Position numbers and translations under genes: made by a program. From Leptospira fainei serovar Hurstbridge str. BUT 6 (GTDB lineage Bacteria; Spirochaetota; Leptospiria; Leptospirales; Leptospiraceae), in the NCBI RefSeq assembly GCF_000306235.2, contig NZ_AKWZ02000010.1, forward strand, positions 62,001-126,000: a stretch of DNA of 64,000 nt, in the 5' to 3' direction. Shown here one piece after another: positions 50,769 to 62,251 of the stretch. How positions within the stretch are numbered: position 1 is the first letter of the stretch; every line of letters starts with the position of its first letter. The notes beneath the pieces are model-generated. The model was not told the DNA's origin. It made no database searches and saw only the letters and a list, made by a program, of their open reading frames with translations.

Positions 50769-51689
50769 CTATTGGTTACTTTTTGAATTGGACGCCATTT
50801 TCAAGAAATAGCCGTTCGTGTCATACCAGGTCTGACCTAAATATAAAGCGTTCGTTGCCTCTAAATGGTCGATCCCAGTCGTAGTAATCGGATAGGATGG
50901 CCCGCCTTTCCAAGTACCCCATTGCTGAGACGAGGCCGGAACCACACCGTCATTGCTGATACTTTGCCCGTAAAAAGGAGCTCCTATCGCGCAAATCGGA
51001 TAAATAAGCCCCATAGCAGGGTGCTCGATTAGATCGGGAACGGTAATCGTCGATCCGAAAGAGAAGTATTTCACCCCGGAAGCGTTTGGAGTCGAGCTGT
51101 TAAAAGCCGTCGCACCTGCAGTCGTAAGCAGCTTTAAGGCAGCAACCGCGTTCTGATTCGACTCTCCGTAAACAAAACCCACTACCGTATTCAGAACAGT
51201 CGCAACGTATGGTAACGCCCAACTTGGGATTACAGTAAGAACTACGTTTGCAACAGGACTTCCATAGTGAGGAGTGTTTAAAGTCGTCAGAGTAGCGACT
51301 TTGCTAGCGAATCCGAGATTCGAAACTAAATATCTTGCGTCTAATCCACCTTGTGAATGCCCGATAATATGGACTTTGCCCGTGTAATTATTCGCAGCCA
51401 TCGCAGCTTGAATTGCCGTTTTTAGCTGAGCAGCTCTCGCAGAAGATGAACTCGTAGCCGTTACTGTAGGAGTCAGCACAGTCGCGCCTTGAGACTGAAG
51501 ATAGGCCGCATTGCCTCCCCAATAATCGATAATACCGGTTGATTTCCCCCAACCGAATAATCCATGAGCCAATATGATCGGATACGATCCTGCTAGCGGT
51601 TTACTCGAAGAACCTCCGCCTGATGCTTGAATCGCTCCAGACACCAGAAGCGTAAGTCCTATAATCCAAATCCTCAATACTCGAGACAT
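50769..51689 (-). CDS. Secreted triacylglycerol lipase
   Basis: 306 residues with a signal peptide (MSRVLRIWIIGLTLLVSGAIQA). The alpha/beta hydrolase core resembles Pseudomonas-type family I lipases: PIILAHGLFGWGK (oxyanion loop), nucleophile Ser112 in GHSQGG, Asp247 in ISNDGVVP and His275 in GIDHLEATN. Ser, Ala, Thr and Gly-rich loops surround it. No lipase-specific foldase gene is in view, which such lipases often need. Single gene with its own terminator and a long 5' region. Confidence 0.92.
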   Translation of the reverse strand: MSRVLRIWIIGLTLLVSGAIQASGGGSSSKPLAGSYPIILAHGLFGWGKSTGIIDYWGGNAAYLQSQGATVLTPTVTATSSSSARAAQLKTAIQAAMAANNYTGKVHIIGHSQGGLDARYLVSNLGFASKVATLTTLNTPHYGSPVANVVLTVIPSWALPYVATVLNTVVGFVYGESNQNAVAALKLLTTAGATAFNSSTPNASGVKYFSFGSTITVPDLIEHPAMGLIYPICAIGAPFYGQSISNDGVVPASSQQWGTWKGGPSYPITTTGIDHLEATNALYLGQTWYDTNGYFLKMASNSKSNQ

Positions 51690-52158
51690 TTTTTAACCTC
51701 TTCTCTTTACTATTCATCACTATTTGCGGAGGATTCCTCTCAGCTTCTCCATAGAGGAAAAGCTTTCAAGATCTTCCTAGTTTCTATTTTTAATTTCAAA
51801 CTATCGTTATGAGTCATACTAAGTATTATCCCAAACGTTCGTTATTAATACTTTATAAGAACCGAATATTTTCGAACAGCCGCTCGGTTGTTATTAAGTA
51901 GATAGTTCTTTATAGTTAGCCGGGAAATCGTCAACTAAAGAATGTTATATCGAAAGGATTATTTTGAAGAAAAAGATTTTTCTATAACGATTGATATGTA
52001 TATTAGAAAGAAAAAGATCGAAGCCTTGCAGGAATATTTCGTTTTAGTAATATAATTCGCTTTGAAGCAAATTCATTCTAAAATCTTTCGGTCTACTTTA
52101 CGCCGATCCAAAGAAGGAGCATTCTAAAATCGAACAGAGTAAAAAGTTAGATCGCTTC
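51690..52158. other. 469-bp AT-rich intergenic region
   Basis: No plausible gene; only short frames. Near the lipase start, AAGCTT-TTCC / GGAG-AAGCT on the minus strand (about 51748-51772) can form a leader hairpin. The remainder is AT-rich with no clear promoter that I can support. It likely carries the lipase promoter and the end of the DUF2059 gene's transcript. Confidence 0.45.
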
Positions 52159-52629
52159 TTAAATGTCTTGGCGGGTAGGAGGTTTTGCATCCGGCGAGAG
52201 TAAACCCTTTGCTTTTAAACGCTCTAATACTCGTTCCGCTATTTTCTTACCCCACATTTCTCCGACTTGCATCGATTCTTGGGTAATTTGCGGATTTTTT
52301 TCCAGCAGCTTTCTGCCGACCGGTGAATTGTAAAACGCGGTTATGCCTTTGATTTCCTCGAGAGTAAAATACTTATCGTAAATAGGGATAATCAATTCCA
52401 CCATATCTTCGCTCTTTAATTCTTTCCTAAAATCTTCCCAAAACTCTTCGGGAATTTGAGGCATTAACTGTTTAAATCTGGAAATCATCTGGCCTACGAC
52501 AAGCACGCCCATTTTTTCCGATCCGGAAGAGATGAGAAGTTGGCGTATTTCTTCCTTCTTTTCATCGATCGCTAGCAAAGGGAATACGGAGAACAAGAAA
52601 AGAAAAATTGCGAATAATAAACGACTCAT
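52159..52629 (-). CDS. DUF2059-family exported protein
   Basis: 156 residues from the ATG at 52629 (GGGGGA ahead); the frame opens five codons earlier. A signal peptide (SRLLFAIFLFLFSVFPLLA) is followed by the DUF2059 pattern: EEIRQLLISSGSEKMGVLVVGQMISRFKQLMP and LIIPIYDKYFTLEEIKGITAFYNSPVGRKLLEKNPQ, matching IP.Y.k.fs..Ei..l..Fy.sp.G.k. Family function unknown. Single gene. Confidence 0.85.
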   Translation of the reverse strand: MSRLLFAIFLFLFSVFPLLAIDEKKEEIRQLLISSGSEKMGVLVVGQMISRFKQLMPQIPEEFWEDFRKELKSEDMVELIIPIYDKYFTLEEIKGITAFYNSPVGRKLLEKNPQITQESMQVGEMWGKKIAERVLERLKAKGLLSPDAKPPTRQDI

Positions 52630-53004
52630 ACGTCCCCCAGGCAAAAATTCATTTTGGACCCAAATGAAGAGAATGTAAAGCGGTTTGTCGGTTTAAAATT
52701 CCCAAGCCGTCCCACCTTGAATTTTTTATGACGACCGGATTCTGATGGCGGAAATTAAAAGAAATTCCGCACCATAGGCCGATCGCGATCGGGAAGATAA
52801 AGCGATTCAGCCCGTGAATATACAAGCAGAATTCACAATCGAATCAAGTTTGTTGTTAAGCGAATTTTTAATATGGACTCAGTCGGCGAATTAGGAAATA
52901 TGAAAATTCAATTCGCTCGTTAATTTTAACTCTCTGATATAGACCATAATGAATGGAAATTTTTATTTACAAAATTACATCAAAAGGTTAAGGTCTATGC
53001 GCGG
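52630..53004. other. 375-bp intergenic region with inverted repeats
   Basis: Two features: a perfect 14-base palindrome CCGATCGCGATCGG (52779-52792), and ATAGACC (52939-52945) facing GGTCTAT (52992-52998) right before the next gene. Also GCGGAA/TTCCGC (about 52748-52770). No RNA gene or coding frame recognised. Confidence 0.45.
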
Positions 53005-53022
53005 ATGAACATGCGGGTTCGG

Positions 53023-53325
53023 ATGAGAAAGTCATTTATCTTACTTTTCGCTCTATATATTCCCGTTTTCTTGATGAATGCGAAATTAAACCGCAATCTA
53101 AATGTTCTGATAAACGAAAAAAACCAGACAGTTGCCTCAATTCCCGAAAAAAGTTTCGAGTCCAATTTATCGGTTTTTCCCAAAGTCGGCTTCGGTTCCG
53201 AGGCTTTTCAATCTTATAAACCGCAATTTATCTTCCTAACGACTGCGTCCGGCGACGATACGCTTTCTTATGATCTTCTTAGGATTCAATTTCAATTTTT
53301 AGACCTTCCTCCACCCCAATCCTGA
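53023..53325 (+). CDS. Small exported hypothetical protein
   Basis: 100 residues from the ATG at 53023 (an ATG at 53005 adds six residues). A signal-like start (MRKSFILLFALYIPVFLMNA) and a polar mature part (YKPQFIFLTTASGDDTLSYDLLRIQFQFLDLPPPQS). No family recognised; its reading frame has normal codon use, but short length keeps it tentative. A CG-rich hairpin with T-run lies 300 bases downstream. Confidence 0.5.
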   Translation: MRKSFILLFALYIPVFLMNAKLNRNLNVLINEKNQTVASIPEKSFESNLSVFPKVGFGSEAFQSYKPQFIFLTTASGDDTLSYDLLRIQFQFLDLPPPQS

Positions 53326-53706
53326 ATTTGCGATAACGATTCTCTTAAACCTACAGGAAGGGCGAGAACCATCTGCGCTCGACCTTTCTTGTCGCGCGTT
53401 GCGGAATTATTTGCGAATGAATGTAGGGAATCCTGAAGATTAAAAAATCTTTAATATAGGTTTCCTGCAATTGCAATCGGAGAGCGAGGTCATTTTCGAC
53501 AATTTCGCTATATTCAACTCTATCTTCGTACGGTAGCCGAGAATTTTCCCTAAAAGAAAGATTCAGAGAGCTTGTCTTGGGCGAACCTTTCTCGGTTCGA
53601 TTTCTTCATAGGTGGACTTCCAATTTCCCCCGCGTTCTTCGCGGGGATCTTTTTACTGGAATGTGCCGAATAAAATTTTAAGTCTCTTTCGATCGTTTAA
53701 TTTAGC
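53326..53706. other. 381-bp intergenic region
   Basis: No gene seen. It holds the hairpin at 53628-53646 and otherwise unremarkable sequence between the small exported protein gene and the end of typA. Confidence 0.4.
53628..53655 (+). terminator. Rho-independent terminator
   Basis: CCCCGCG (53628-53634) pairs with CGCGGGG (53640-53646) around a 5-base loop, followed by ATCTTTTT on the plus strand. It would end transcripts running from the small exported protein gene toward typA. Confidence 0.75.
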
Positions 53707-55521
<1,815 letters not shown>

Positions 55522-55627
55522 GCTAAAAACCAAAATTTCCCGAGGGGACAGGGTGGCAAGGTCGATTTAGGCCATCAACGCTTTCTAAATTACGTTTTCG
55601 AGACAAATGCACCGAATCCGAAAGAAC

Positions 55628-56485
55628 TTATGCTTCGGGTAAGGGAATCCGATCCGTCTCTCCCGAAATTTTTCCGAATCGATCGTTTCTCCAGTCGTCT
55701 TTTGCTCGATCGATTCTCTCTAAAGAACTGGATACGAAGTTCCACCATAGATGCCTGCGTTCAGGCAACGGCTCTCCGCCTAGAAGAATCGCTCGGGTTG
55801 CTTGCTCCGCGCGAAATTTGATCGCCCCACCCATCGGATAAACTGCCATCTCTCCGACCCCAACAATTCGGCCTTCGGCGTCCAAACTGCCACGAGCTAC
55901 ATAGACCGCGCCTTCCTGTTTGGAAGGAACGGAAAGTTCTATTTCGGCACCAGGCTCGATCTCTACATCCGCATAAAACAGAGGAGAATATACCTTAACG
56001 GGAGAAATTTCACCCAAAAGTGATCCCGCAATTAGTCGCAACTCCCAGCCTCCTCCGCTCAATTCGGGGAACTCCTCTCTAGCGTAATGGAAGAACTCAG
56101 GTGGAGTCTCCTCGTGCTGTTGGGGCAAAGCCACCCAAGTTTGAATCCCCTCTATAATGGAATATTGGGGATCGGCTTGCGACCTCTCGCTATGTGCGAT
56201 GCCGGAACCTGCCGTCATCCAATTCACTTCGTAAGGTCGAATCATTTGCTCGGTTCCCAAGGTATCCCGATGCAAAATAACGCCGTCATAAAGATAAGTG
56301 ATCGTTGCTAGGCCGATATGCGGATGGGAACGAACCACGAGTTCATTGCCATTTATCAATGAAATGGGACCCATATGATCTAAAAAAACGAAAGGCCCGA
56401 CTGCCCTCACGTCAATATGTGGAAGAATCCGACGAACTGAAAATCCGTCGCCTAGGCCTCTAAGTTTTCCCGAAATGTATTTCAT
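55628..56485 (-). CDS. Pirin-family protein
   Basis: 285-residue double-cupin protein. Metal site in the first cupin: [26 protein letters not shown] (His/His) and [14 protein letters not shown] (His/Glu neighbourhood), with [10 protein letters not shown]. The second cupin is [26 protein letters not shown]. Pirins range from iron-sensing co-regulators to quercetinase activity; which applies is not visible. Divergent from the hybrid kinase. Confidence 0.93.
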   Translation of the reverse strand: MKYISGKLRGLGDGFSVRRILPHIDVRAVGPFVFLDHMGPISLINGNELVVRSHPHIGLATITYLYDGVILHRDTLGTEQMIRPYEVNWMTAGSGIAHSERSQADPQYSIIEGIQTWVALPQQHEETPPEFFHYAREEFPELSGGGWELRLIAGSLLGEISPVKVYSPLFYADVEIEPGAEIELSVPSKQEGAVYVARGSLDAEGRIVGVGEMAVYPMGGAIKFRAEQATRAILLGGEPLPERRHLWWNFVSSSLERIDRAKDDWRNDRFGKISGETDRIPLPEA

Positions 56486-56624
56486 ACCGTTATTTAGACG
56501 TGATGCAAACCCTCTGACGGTGGCGACTATAAAAGTTTCCTAGGGGCTCGGATCGATATTCCTTTGTTCGTCGCCATGTTCTAGATTGCTTAATTTAAGA
56601 GTCAATTACTATGGCCTCTCTATA

Positions 56625-59030
56625 ATGCAGAATTTTTTTCTTCTTACCATCTTTCTACTTCTCTGGACGTTTCCCGGTTCTCTCTTTTCAAGTTCCATAC
56701 CTTTGGACGAATCGAAGATCGTGGGTGTCTCGGAGAGAATGGAATATTTGGAAGACCGTACTCGTAATTTTGAGCTGTCCGATTTGCTTGCCGGGCTTCG
56801 CGATTCCGAATTTCTGAAAAGTCGAAGAAAAAACCTGCATCCCGGATTCACTCACTCCGCTTATTGGGTTCGATTTTCGCTGCAAAATGTCTCCGAACAT
56901 GGAGAGGAATATGTAATCGTTTCCGAATTCCCGTATACCGACGAGATTCGTTTTTACGAAACAAAAAACGGAAAGGAAATCCGCTCTGTCCGAACCGGCG
57001 ACACTCTTCCTTTCGAGACGAGAGATCTAAAGCATCGATATTTCGTTTTTAGAACGTTTTTAATGGAGGGGGAAACAAAAGAATACTTTCTTCGATTTAC
57101 CAATGAAGGGCCAATGAACATCCCTCTCATTACATCTCCGACGAGAATCTATCTTGAGAAATCCACGACTGAAACCTTATTTCTCGGCTTGTGTTACGGC
57201 TGCATGTTCATAATGATTCTTTATAATTTCTTTTTATACACTTCCCTTAGGGAATCCGATTATCTGTATTACGTAACCTACCTTCTTTTCCTAATACTGA
57301 CTCAAGTAAGTTTTAACGGACTCGCAAATCAATTTCTATGGGGCGATTTTCCCGCTTGGGGCAACAAAAGCACTAACGTACTTTCACTTTTTACATTCTT
57401 CATTTCCGCAATTTTCAGCTTACAGTATCTTAGGATTTCGAAAGGAGGCTGGATCGATTTATTCTTAAAATCTTTCGCGATCACGACCTTACTCGCGGCT
57501 TTAATATCCATATATGCTCCATTACGTTTTTCTTCCGTAGTAACGGTCATCTACGGATTGATTCATCCGATCGTATTGATCGGCATAGGATCGATTCGCC
57601 TCTTTCAAAACTTTAAACCTGCAAGATTCTTTTTATTAGCCTGGGTCGCCATGGAAATCGCGATATTTATCACGTCTCTGCAGAGACTCGGAGTTTACGA
57701 TTCGATCCTAGTTGGAGAATATTCGATTCATATAGGTGCGACGCTGGAAGTGACCTTTCTATCATTCGGGTTAGCGGATAGCATCAATACTCTTAAGGAG
57801 GAGAAGGAGAAAATCATTGTCGCTCAAAATGAAACTTTGGAGGCGAGAATTATCGCAAAAACCAGAGATTTAGAAATCGCAAAAATTCAAGCGGAAAATG
57901 CCAACTTACAAAAATCCAAATTTCTTGCACATATGAGCCATGAAATCAGGACTCCTATGAACGGAATCCTGGCAATGTCTAAATTCCTATTCGATTCGGA
58001 GCCACCGGGAGAGAAAAAGGAGACCATCGGGATCATAACCGCCAGCGCGAACAATTTGTTGGTGATAATCAACGATATTTTAGATTTATCTAAAATAGAA
58101 TCGGGGAAATTAGATTTAATTTACGAGAACTTTCGTATCGCCGATTTTCTTACTGAAATAACCGGAATCGTCCGCTTACAAACGAATGCTAAAGGCATCG
58201 ATCTGCAATTCGATTCAGCTCCGGACGTCCCGGAATTCATTCGCACCGACAGAACTCGCTTAGCACAAATCCTCTTAAACTTACTCGGGAATTCGGCAAA
58301 ATTCACCGATCACGGAAAAATTCAATTATCCGTTCGCGTAAAAAATAAACTGAAGGAGGATATAGATCTAGAGTTCTCCGTTCGCGATACCGGTATAGGA
58401 ATTTCCGCTGAAAAAATTCCCTCGCTCTTCCAGCCGTTTACTCAGCTGGATAACTCGATTACCCGAACTTATGGCGGAACAGGATTGGGCTTAACCATCT
58501 CCAAGCGACTTTGCGAATTGCTCCAAGGAGATATTTCAGTTCAAAGTCAGAAAGGAAGCTGGACCGAATTCACTTTTACGATCCGGGCTAAAGAAGCAAG
58601 CGCCTTCGATTATCCGCCGCGTCCGGTTCCTACGAAATCGGGAAACAGGAAAATGGAAATCTTAGTCGTGGACGATAACGCATCCAACCAATTCGTGATT
58701 CAGCGATTACTTTCGAAATTCGGACATCCCGCGACTGCCGCATCGAGCGGACGAGAAGCCTTACGTTTACTCAAAGATAAAACTTTCGAACTGATTCTAA
58801 TGGATATCGAAATGCCCGAATTGGATGGATTTGAAACTACTAGACAAATTCGGAAATTGTACGGAGACGGAAACAATCCGATCATCATCGCCCTCACGGC
58901 GCACGCGATGAAAGAATTCGAGCAAATGAGTTACGACGTAGGAATGAATGATTTTTTAGCTAAGCCGATAGATCCAACGGTTTTGAGAGAAAAAATTTCG
59001 TACTGGGCGGAAAAAACCGTCCGTCCATAA
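56625..59030 (+). CDS. Hybrid histidine kinase with 7TM-DISM sensor and receiver domain
   Basis: 801 residues from the ATG at 56625 (a TTG at 56586 is in frame). Signal (QNFFLLTIFLLLWTFPGSLF), a 7TMR-DISMED2 periplasmic domain (FTHSAYWVRFSLQNVSEHGEEYVIV; YFLRFTNEGPMNIPL), seven helices, coiled coil, HisKA (FLAHMSHEIRTPMNGILAMS), HATPase_c (NLLGNSAKFTDHG; GTGLGLTISKRLCELL) and a receiver domain (LVVDDNASNQFVIQRLL; LILMDIEMPELDGFETTRQI; ALTAHAMKEF). The receiver Asp sits in LMDIEMP. It reads an envelope signal; no output protein is encoded nearby. Same sensor type as the cyclase at 46 kb. Confidence 0.94.
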   Translation: MQNFFLLTIFLLLWTFPGSLFSSSIPLDESKIVGVSERMEYLEDRTRNFELSDLLAGLRDSEFLKSRRKNLHPGFTHSAYWVRFSLQNVSEHGEEYVIVSEFPYTDEIRFYETKNGKEIRSVRTGDTLPFETRDLKHRYFVFRTFLMEGETKEYFLRFTNEGPMNIPLITSPTRIYLEKSTTETLFLGLCYGCMFIMILYNFFLYTSLRESDYLYYVTYLLFLILTQVSFNGLANQFLWGDFPAWGNKSTNVLSLFTFFISAIFSLQYLRISKGGWIDLFLKSFAITTLLAALISIYAPLRFSSVVTVIYGLIHPIVLIGIGSIRLFQNFKPARFFLLAWVAMEIAIFITSLQRLGVYDSILVGEYSIHIGATLEVTFLSFGLADSINTLKEEKEKIIVAQNETLEARIIAKTRDLEIAKIQAENANLQKSKFLAHMSHEIRTPMNGILAMSKFLFDSEPPGEKKETIGIITASANNLLVIINDILDLSKIESGKLDLIYENFRIADFLTEITGIVRLQTNAKGIDLQFDSAPDVPEFIRTDRTRLAQILLNLLGNSAKFTDHGKIQLSVRVKNKLKEDIDLEFSVRDTGIGISAEKIPSLFQPFTQLDNSITRTYGGTGLGLTISKRLCELLQGDISVQSQKGSWTEFTFTIRAKEASAFDYPPRPVPTKSGNRKMEILVVDDNASNQFVIQRLLSKFGHPATAASSGREALRLLKDKTFELILMDIEMPELDGFETTRQIRKLYGDGNNPIIIALTAHAMKEFEQMSYDVGMNDFLAKPIDPTVLREKISYWAEKTVRP

Positions 59031-59354
59031 ATTAGCATCGGCATTTCCCGGCTTATTTTTATCCGAGCGAGAGTGAATGAAATTTGTGGGAGCTCCCACA
59101 GCACACCGAAATGAAAAAGAATTGCAGAATTGCCGATTCTATGAAATACGAATTCTGCTGCGGGTACCACCGATCCGGCTCCCGCCCAAGCCGGACGGGG
59201 ACTTCGAAAAAAAAGCCCGCCGCCGCTTCCGAGTTAGGAAGGAAAACCATTCGACCAACTGTCTCCAATTCTACTTCTAAGCTTCGAAGCCACTTGACAC
59301 CCTCGCACGCCGCTCCAAACTGGTCAAAAATCGAGACAACTAGGCCTATATACG
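59031..59354 (+). promoter_or_regulatory. Leader and promoter region of the rplU operon with several inverted repeats
   Basis: This 324-bp gap holds a perfect 16-base palindrome TGTGGGAGCTCCCACA (59085-59100), GCAGAATT/AATTCTGC (59124, 59151), TCCGGCT/AGCCGGA (59174, 59189) and GCTTCGAAGC (59281-59290). TTGACA at 59294-59299 followed by CAAACT at 59316 (16-base spacer) is a candidate promoter for rplU, 33 bases before the ATG. If transcription began earlier, the repeats would form a structured leader; L21 leaders are known in other bacteria. Confidence 0.45.
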
Positions 59355-59666
59355 ATGTTCGCGATCATATCTGTCGGCAATCGACAATTCAAAGTAACCC
59401 AGGATTCCGAATTCCTGACGGAAAAGACCGGCAAAAAGCCCGGTGATACCTTCGATGCGAAGGTTTTACTGTTCGCGGAGAACAATAAGGTTCATATCGG
59501 CGCACCCGATCTGAAGTCGGCAAAAGTCTCCCTAAAGGTCGTAGACGACGTAAAAGGTGAGAAGATTCGCGGCTACGTTTATAAGAAACGTAAAAACTCC
59601 CAAAGAACCTGGGGTCATAGACAACAACTCCAGAAACTCAAGGTAGTTTCCCTCTCGGCGGTTTGA
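59355..59666 (+). CDS. rplU: 50S ribosomal protein L21
   Basis: 103 residues, the normal size. Starts [20 protein letters not shown] and contains [21 protein letters not shown] and the rRNA-binding [20 protein letters not shown]. Component of the large subunit near 23S domain VI/I. Its stop overlaps the TTG start of prp in a TTGA junction (59663-59666). Confidence 0.97.
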   Translation: MFAIISVGNRQFKVTQDSEFLTEKTGKKPGDTFDAKVLLFAENNKVHIGAPDLKSAKVSLKVVDDVKGEKIRGYVYKKRKNSQRTWGHRQQLQKLKVVSLSAV

Positions 59667-59983
59667 TTCGAGTAAAAATCCTCCGTAAAGGAGAAGAGAT
59701 TCTTGGTTTTGAATCCGTGGGGCACGCCTCCGCAGAACAAGGAACCAAAGGATCCAATCTCCTCTGTGCGGCGGTCGGAGTCCTGATTCAATCCCTCTAT
59801 CTCCATTTACGGAAAGAAGGAAAAGCGGGCCCCGCAGAAGTCCGGGATGGATTCTTGAAATTCAAGATTCTGGCCGGCCTTGAGAATGATCCAGTAGTCC
59901 GAACAAGCTTTGCCTTGGTTCGGGATGGTTTGGAAAATTTGAGGGATCAATATTCCTCGGAAATTGAACTCATAGGAGAATAG
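59663..59983 (+). CDS. prp: Prp/YsxB-family cysteine protease
   Basis: 106 residues, TTG start. Prp catalytic residues are present: His21 in ESVGHAS and Cys35 in [18 protein letters not shown], the family GHA/CAA dyad. In Firmicutes and Fusobacteria it removes an N-terminal extension from ribosomal protein L27. It lies between rplU and rpmA, but the L27 here has no extension, so its target is unclear. Confidence 0.9.
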   Translation: MIRVKILRKGEEILGFESVGHASAEQGTKGSNLLCAAVGVLIQSLYLHLRKEGKAGPAEVRDGFLKFKILAGLENDPVVRTSFALVRDGLENLRDQYSSEIELIGE

Positions 59984-59986
59984 ACA

Positions 59987-60244
59987 ATGGCACATAAGAA
60001 AGGTGGCGGTTCTTCGAAGAACGGACGCGATTCCCAATCTAAACGTCTTGGAGTCAAACGTTTCGGAGGCGAACTCGTTTTGGCTGGAAATATCCTGGTT
60101 CGTCAAAGAGGAACCAGACTTCATGCGGGAAGAAACGTAGGTTTAGGAAAAGATCATACGCTTTTCTCTCTCGTACATGGAAGAGTAAAATTCGAGCAGG
60201 TCACAAAGACCAAAATGCAAGTTTCGGTTTATCCGGAATCCTAA
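59987..60244 (+). CDS. rpmA: 50S ribosomal protein L27
   Basis: 85 residues. Starts [20 protein letters not shown], the mature-type N-terminus that reaches the peptidyl transferase centre, followed by [23 protein letters not shown] and [13 protein letters not shown]. There is no Firmicute-type leader. Followed by a strong terminator. Confidence 0.97.
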   Translation: MAHKKGGGSSKNGRDSQSKRLGVKRFGGELVLAGNILVRQRGTRLHAGRNVGLGKDHTLFSLVHGRVKFEQVTKTKMQVSVYPES

Positions 60245-60270
60245 TTTTATCCTAAACAGTCAAAGTCGGG

Positions 60271-60317
60271 AAAAAGAAAGGCCTTCGGGGGAAATTTTCC
60301 TCGAGCCTTTCTTTTTC
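60271..60317 (+). terminator. Rho-independent terminator after rpmA
   Basis: AAGAAAGGC (60274-60282) pairs with GCCTTTCTT (60305-60313), with a CTTCGGGGGAAA... loop arm and TTTTTCT tail. It separates rpmA from obgE, possibly with read-through since the operon order rplU-rpmA-obgE is conserved. Confidence 0.8.
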
Positions 60318-60339
60318 TGTTTAAAGGCAATTATCTAAA

Positions 60340-61395
60340 ATGGAAAAATTCGTAGACGAAGTGGTCATCGAAGTAACCGCAGGGCACGGTGGAGCCGGCT
60401 CTATGCATTTTCGTCACGAAAAGTACGTCGAATTCGGCGGTCCGGATGGCGGAGACGGAGGTGTCGGCGGGGACGTCCTTATCCGCACGAATCTTTCTAT
60501 GGTCACCCTCGATCGCTATCTTACGAAAAGAAAATTTAAAGCCGCGGAAGGATTTCCGGGAGAAGGAAACAATCGCTCGGGTAAGAAGGGAGACGATCTC
60601 GTCCTCTACGTTCCCCTGGGCACCCAAATCTACGATGAAGATAGCGGCGAGCTTCTTTACGATTTTGTGGAGGATGGAATGGAATTTTCCGTCGCGAAAG
60701 GCGGACGAGGCGGAAAAGGAAACACTCATTTTAAATCATCCACTCATCAAGCTCCTAAATTCTCGCAGCCGGGAGAAGCCGGAGAATATAAACATCTTCG
60801 ACTGAGTTTAAAACTTTTAGCCGACGTCGGAATCGTCGGCCTCCCGAATGCAGGGAAATCGACCTTACTTTCGCAGATTACGGAAGCGCATCCGAAGATC
60901 GCCGGTTACGCGTTCACGACTCTTTCCCCGAACTTAGGAGTAGTCAAACGGAAAGGAGACATCTATCGATATACTATCGCCGATATTCCCGGCATAGTTG
61001 AAGGCGCTAGTAAAGGCATCGGTCTCGGATTATCCTTTCTTAGACATATAGAGCGAGTAAAAGGAATCCTTTACGTATTCGATGCCAGCGCATTGGATAT
61101 AGAATCGGATTTCAAAATGCTTCGATCCGAATTAGAAACATATAATAAAGAATTATTGAATCGTCCTCATTTGATAGTTTTGAATAAGATAGACGTTTGG
61201 GAAGATCAAAGTTTTACGAAAGAGCTTTTGGAATCCGTATCTTCGTTGGGTAGAGTTATTCCTATTTCGGCCAAAGAATCGACGAACTTGGAAGAATTAC
61301 TCGAAATTATGGATGAGACTTTCTTTCAGCAAGAATTGGAAAAACTAAGACTCTCGGGAAAAAATCAAGAGCAACAGGAAGATTCGAATGAGTAG
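60340..61395 (+). CDS. obgE: GTPase ObgE/CgtA
   Basis: 351 residues: glycine-rich OBG domain ([53 protein letters not shown]) then the G domain ([53 protein letters not shown]). Late 50S assembly and stringent-response linked GTPase. The C-terminal Obg (OCT) domain is absent, as in many bacteria. Overlaps proB by eight bases. Confidence 0.97.
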   Translation: MEKFVDEVVIEVTAGHGGAGSMHFRHEKYVEFGGPDGGDGGVGGDVLIRTNLSMVTLDRYLTKRKFKAAEGFPGEGNNRSGKKGDDLVLYVPLGTQIYDEDSGELLYDFVEDGMEFSVAKGGRGGKGNTHFKSSTHQAPKFSQPGEAGEYKHLRLSLKLLADVGIVGLPNAGKSTLLSQITEAHPKIAGYAFTTLSPNLGVVKRKGDIYRYTIADIPGIVEGASKGIGLGLSFLRHIERVKGILYVFDASALDIESDFKMLRSELETYNKELLNRPHLIVLNKIDVWEDQSFTKELLESVSSLGRVIPISAKESTNLEELLEIMDETFFQQELEKLRLSGKNQEQQEDSNE

Positions 61396-62251
61396 ATCGG
61401 ACTTCGATTCTAAAATCCAAGCAGCAAAAACGATCGTCGTTAAAATCGGATCCGCTCGCCTCTCCGGTTCCGAAGAGGAAGTGAATGATTTTCTATTCAG
61501 TCTAGTTTCCGACATCAGGCATCTTCGCGATCAAGGCAAGCAAGTCATCCTTGTTTCGTCGGGAGCTATCGCGCGAGGTCGCAAATTGTTGGATAGCCTC
61601 CCGCTGGGCGTGAACGCAGAAGACAAGCTATCGGAAAAACAAGCCCTAGCCGCGATGGGACAGAACCGGCTTATCAACTTGTACGACAGTTTTTTTTCAA
61701 AAGTGAATCTCCCGATTGCACAAATCTTGTTCGGAGTCTTAGATTTAGAAACCGGGGAAGGATTCAAAAACCTCAGAAGCACATTCCAGCAACTATTGGA
61801 TTGGGGAATCCTCCCTATCGTTAACGAAAACGATTCCGTAGCAACGGAAGAATTGAAATTCGGCGATAACGACGTTCTCTCAGCAGTCGTCAGTCTGCTC
61901 GTGGAAGCGGACTTATTAATTATTTTAACGGGAGTCGCCGGTTTTTTAAGAAACGATAAGGTTGTATCCCATCTAAGTGAAATAGGAAACGGAGAGCTCT
62001 CCATTGCGGGAGGCCCAAGCGGTCCCGGAACCGGCGGTATGTACACTAAATTGAAAGCAGCCGGCATTTTAAACGAAGCTGGAATTCCTAGCGGTATCAT
62101 AGATGGAACGGAGAAAAACTGCGTGCGCCGTTTTCTGGAAGAGAATAAACTGGGGACCTTAGTTGCCGGAAACGGAAAGCATCGATCCTATTCCGAGGAG
62201 GAAATTAAAGCGATCCTCCAAGCAAAACGAAACGGAGGACATTCGCAATGA
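61388..62251 (+). CDS. proB: Glutamate 5-kinase, short form without PUA domain
   Basis: 287 residues, an amino-acid kinase fold: [86 protein letters not shown] and [21 protein letters not shown]. First step of proline synthesis from glutamate. The PUA domain of E. coli ProB (about 367 residues) is missing, so product inhibition or oligomer state may differ. Stop overlaps the proA ATG (ATGA). Confidence 0.95.
   Translation: MSRSDFDSKIQAAKTIVVKIGSARLSGSEEEVNDFLFSLVSDIRHLRDQGKQVILVSSGAIARGRKLLDSLPLGVNAEDKLSEKQALAAMGQNRLINLYDSFFSKVNLPIAQILFGVLDLETGEGFKNLRSTFQQLLDWGILPIVNENDSVATEELKFGDNDVLSAVVSLLVEADLLIILTGVAGFLRNDKVVSHLSEIGNGELSIAGGPSGPGTGGMYTKLKAAGILNEAGIPSGIIDGTEKNCVRRFLEENKLGTLVAGNGKHRSYSEEEIKAILQAKRNGGHSQ

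Noticed and set aside
61531..62100. 189-codon frame antisense to proB
   Set aside because: Shadow frame without motif; proB is fully supported on the other strand.
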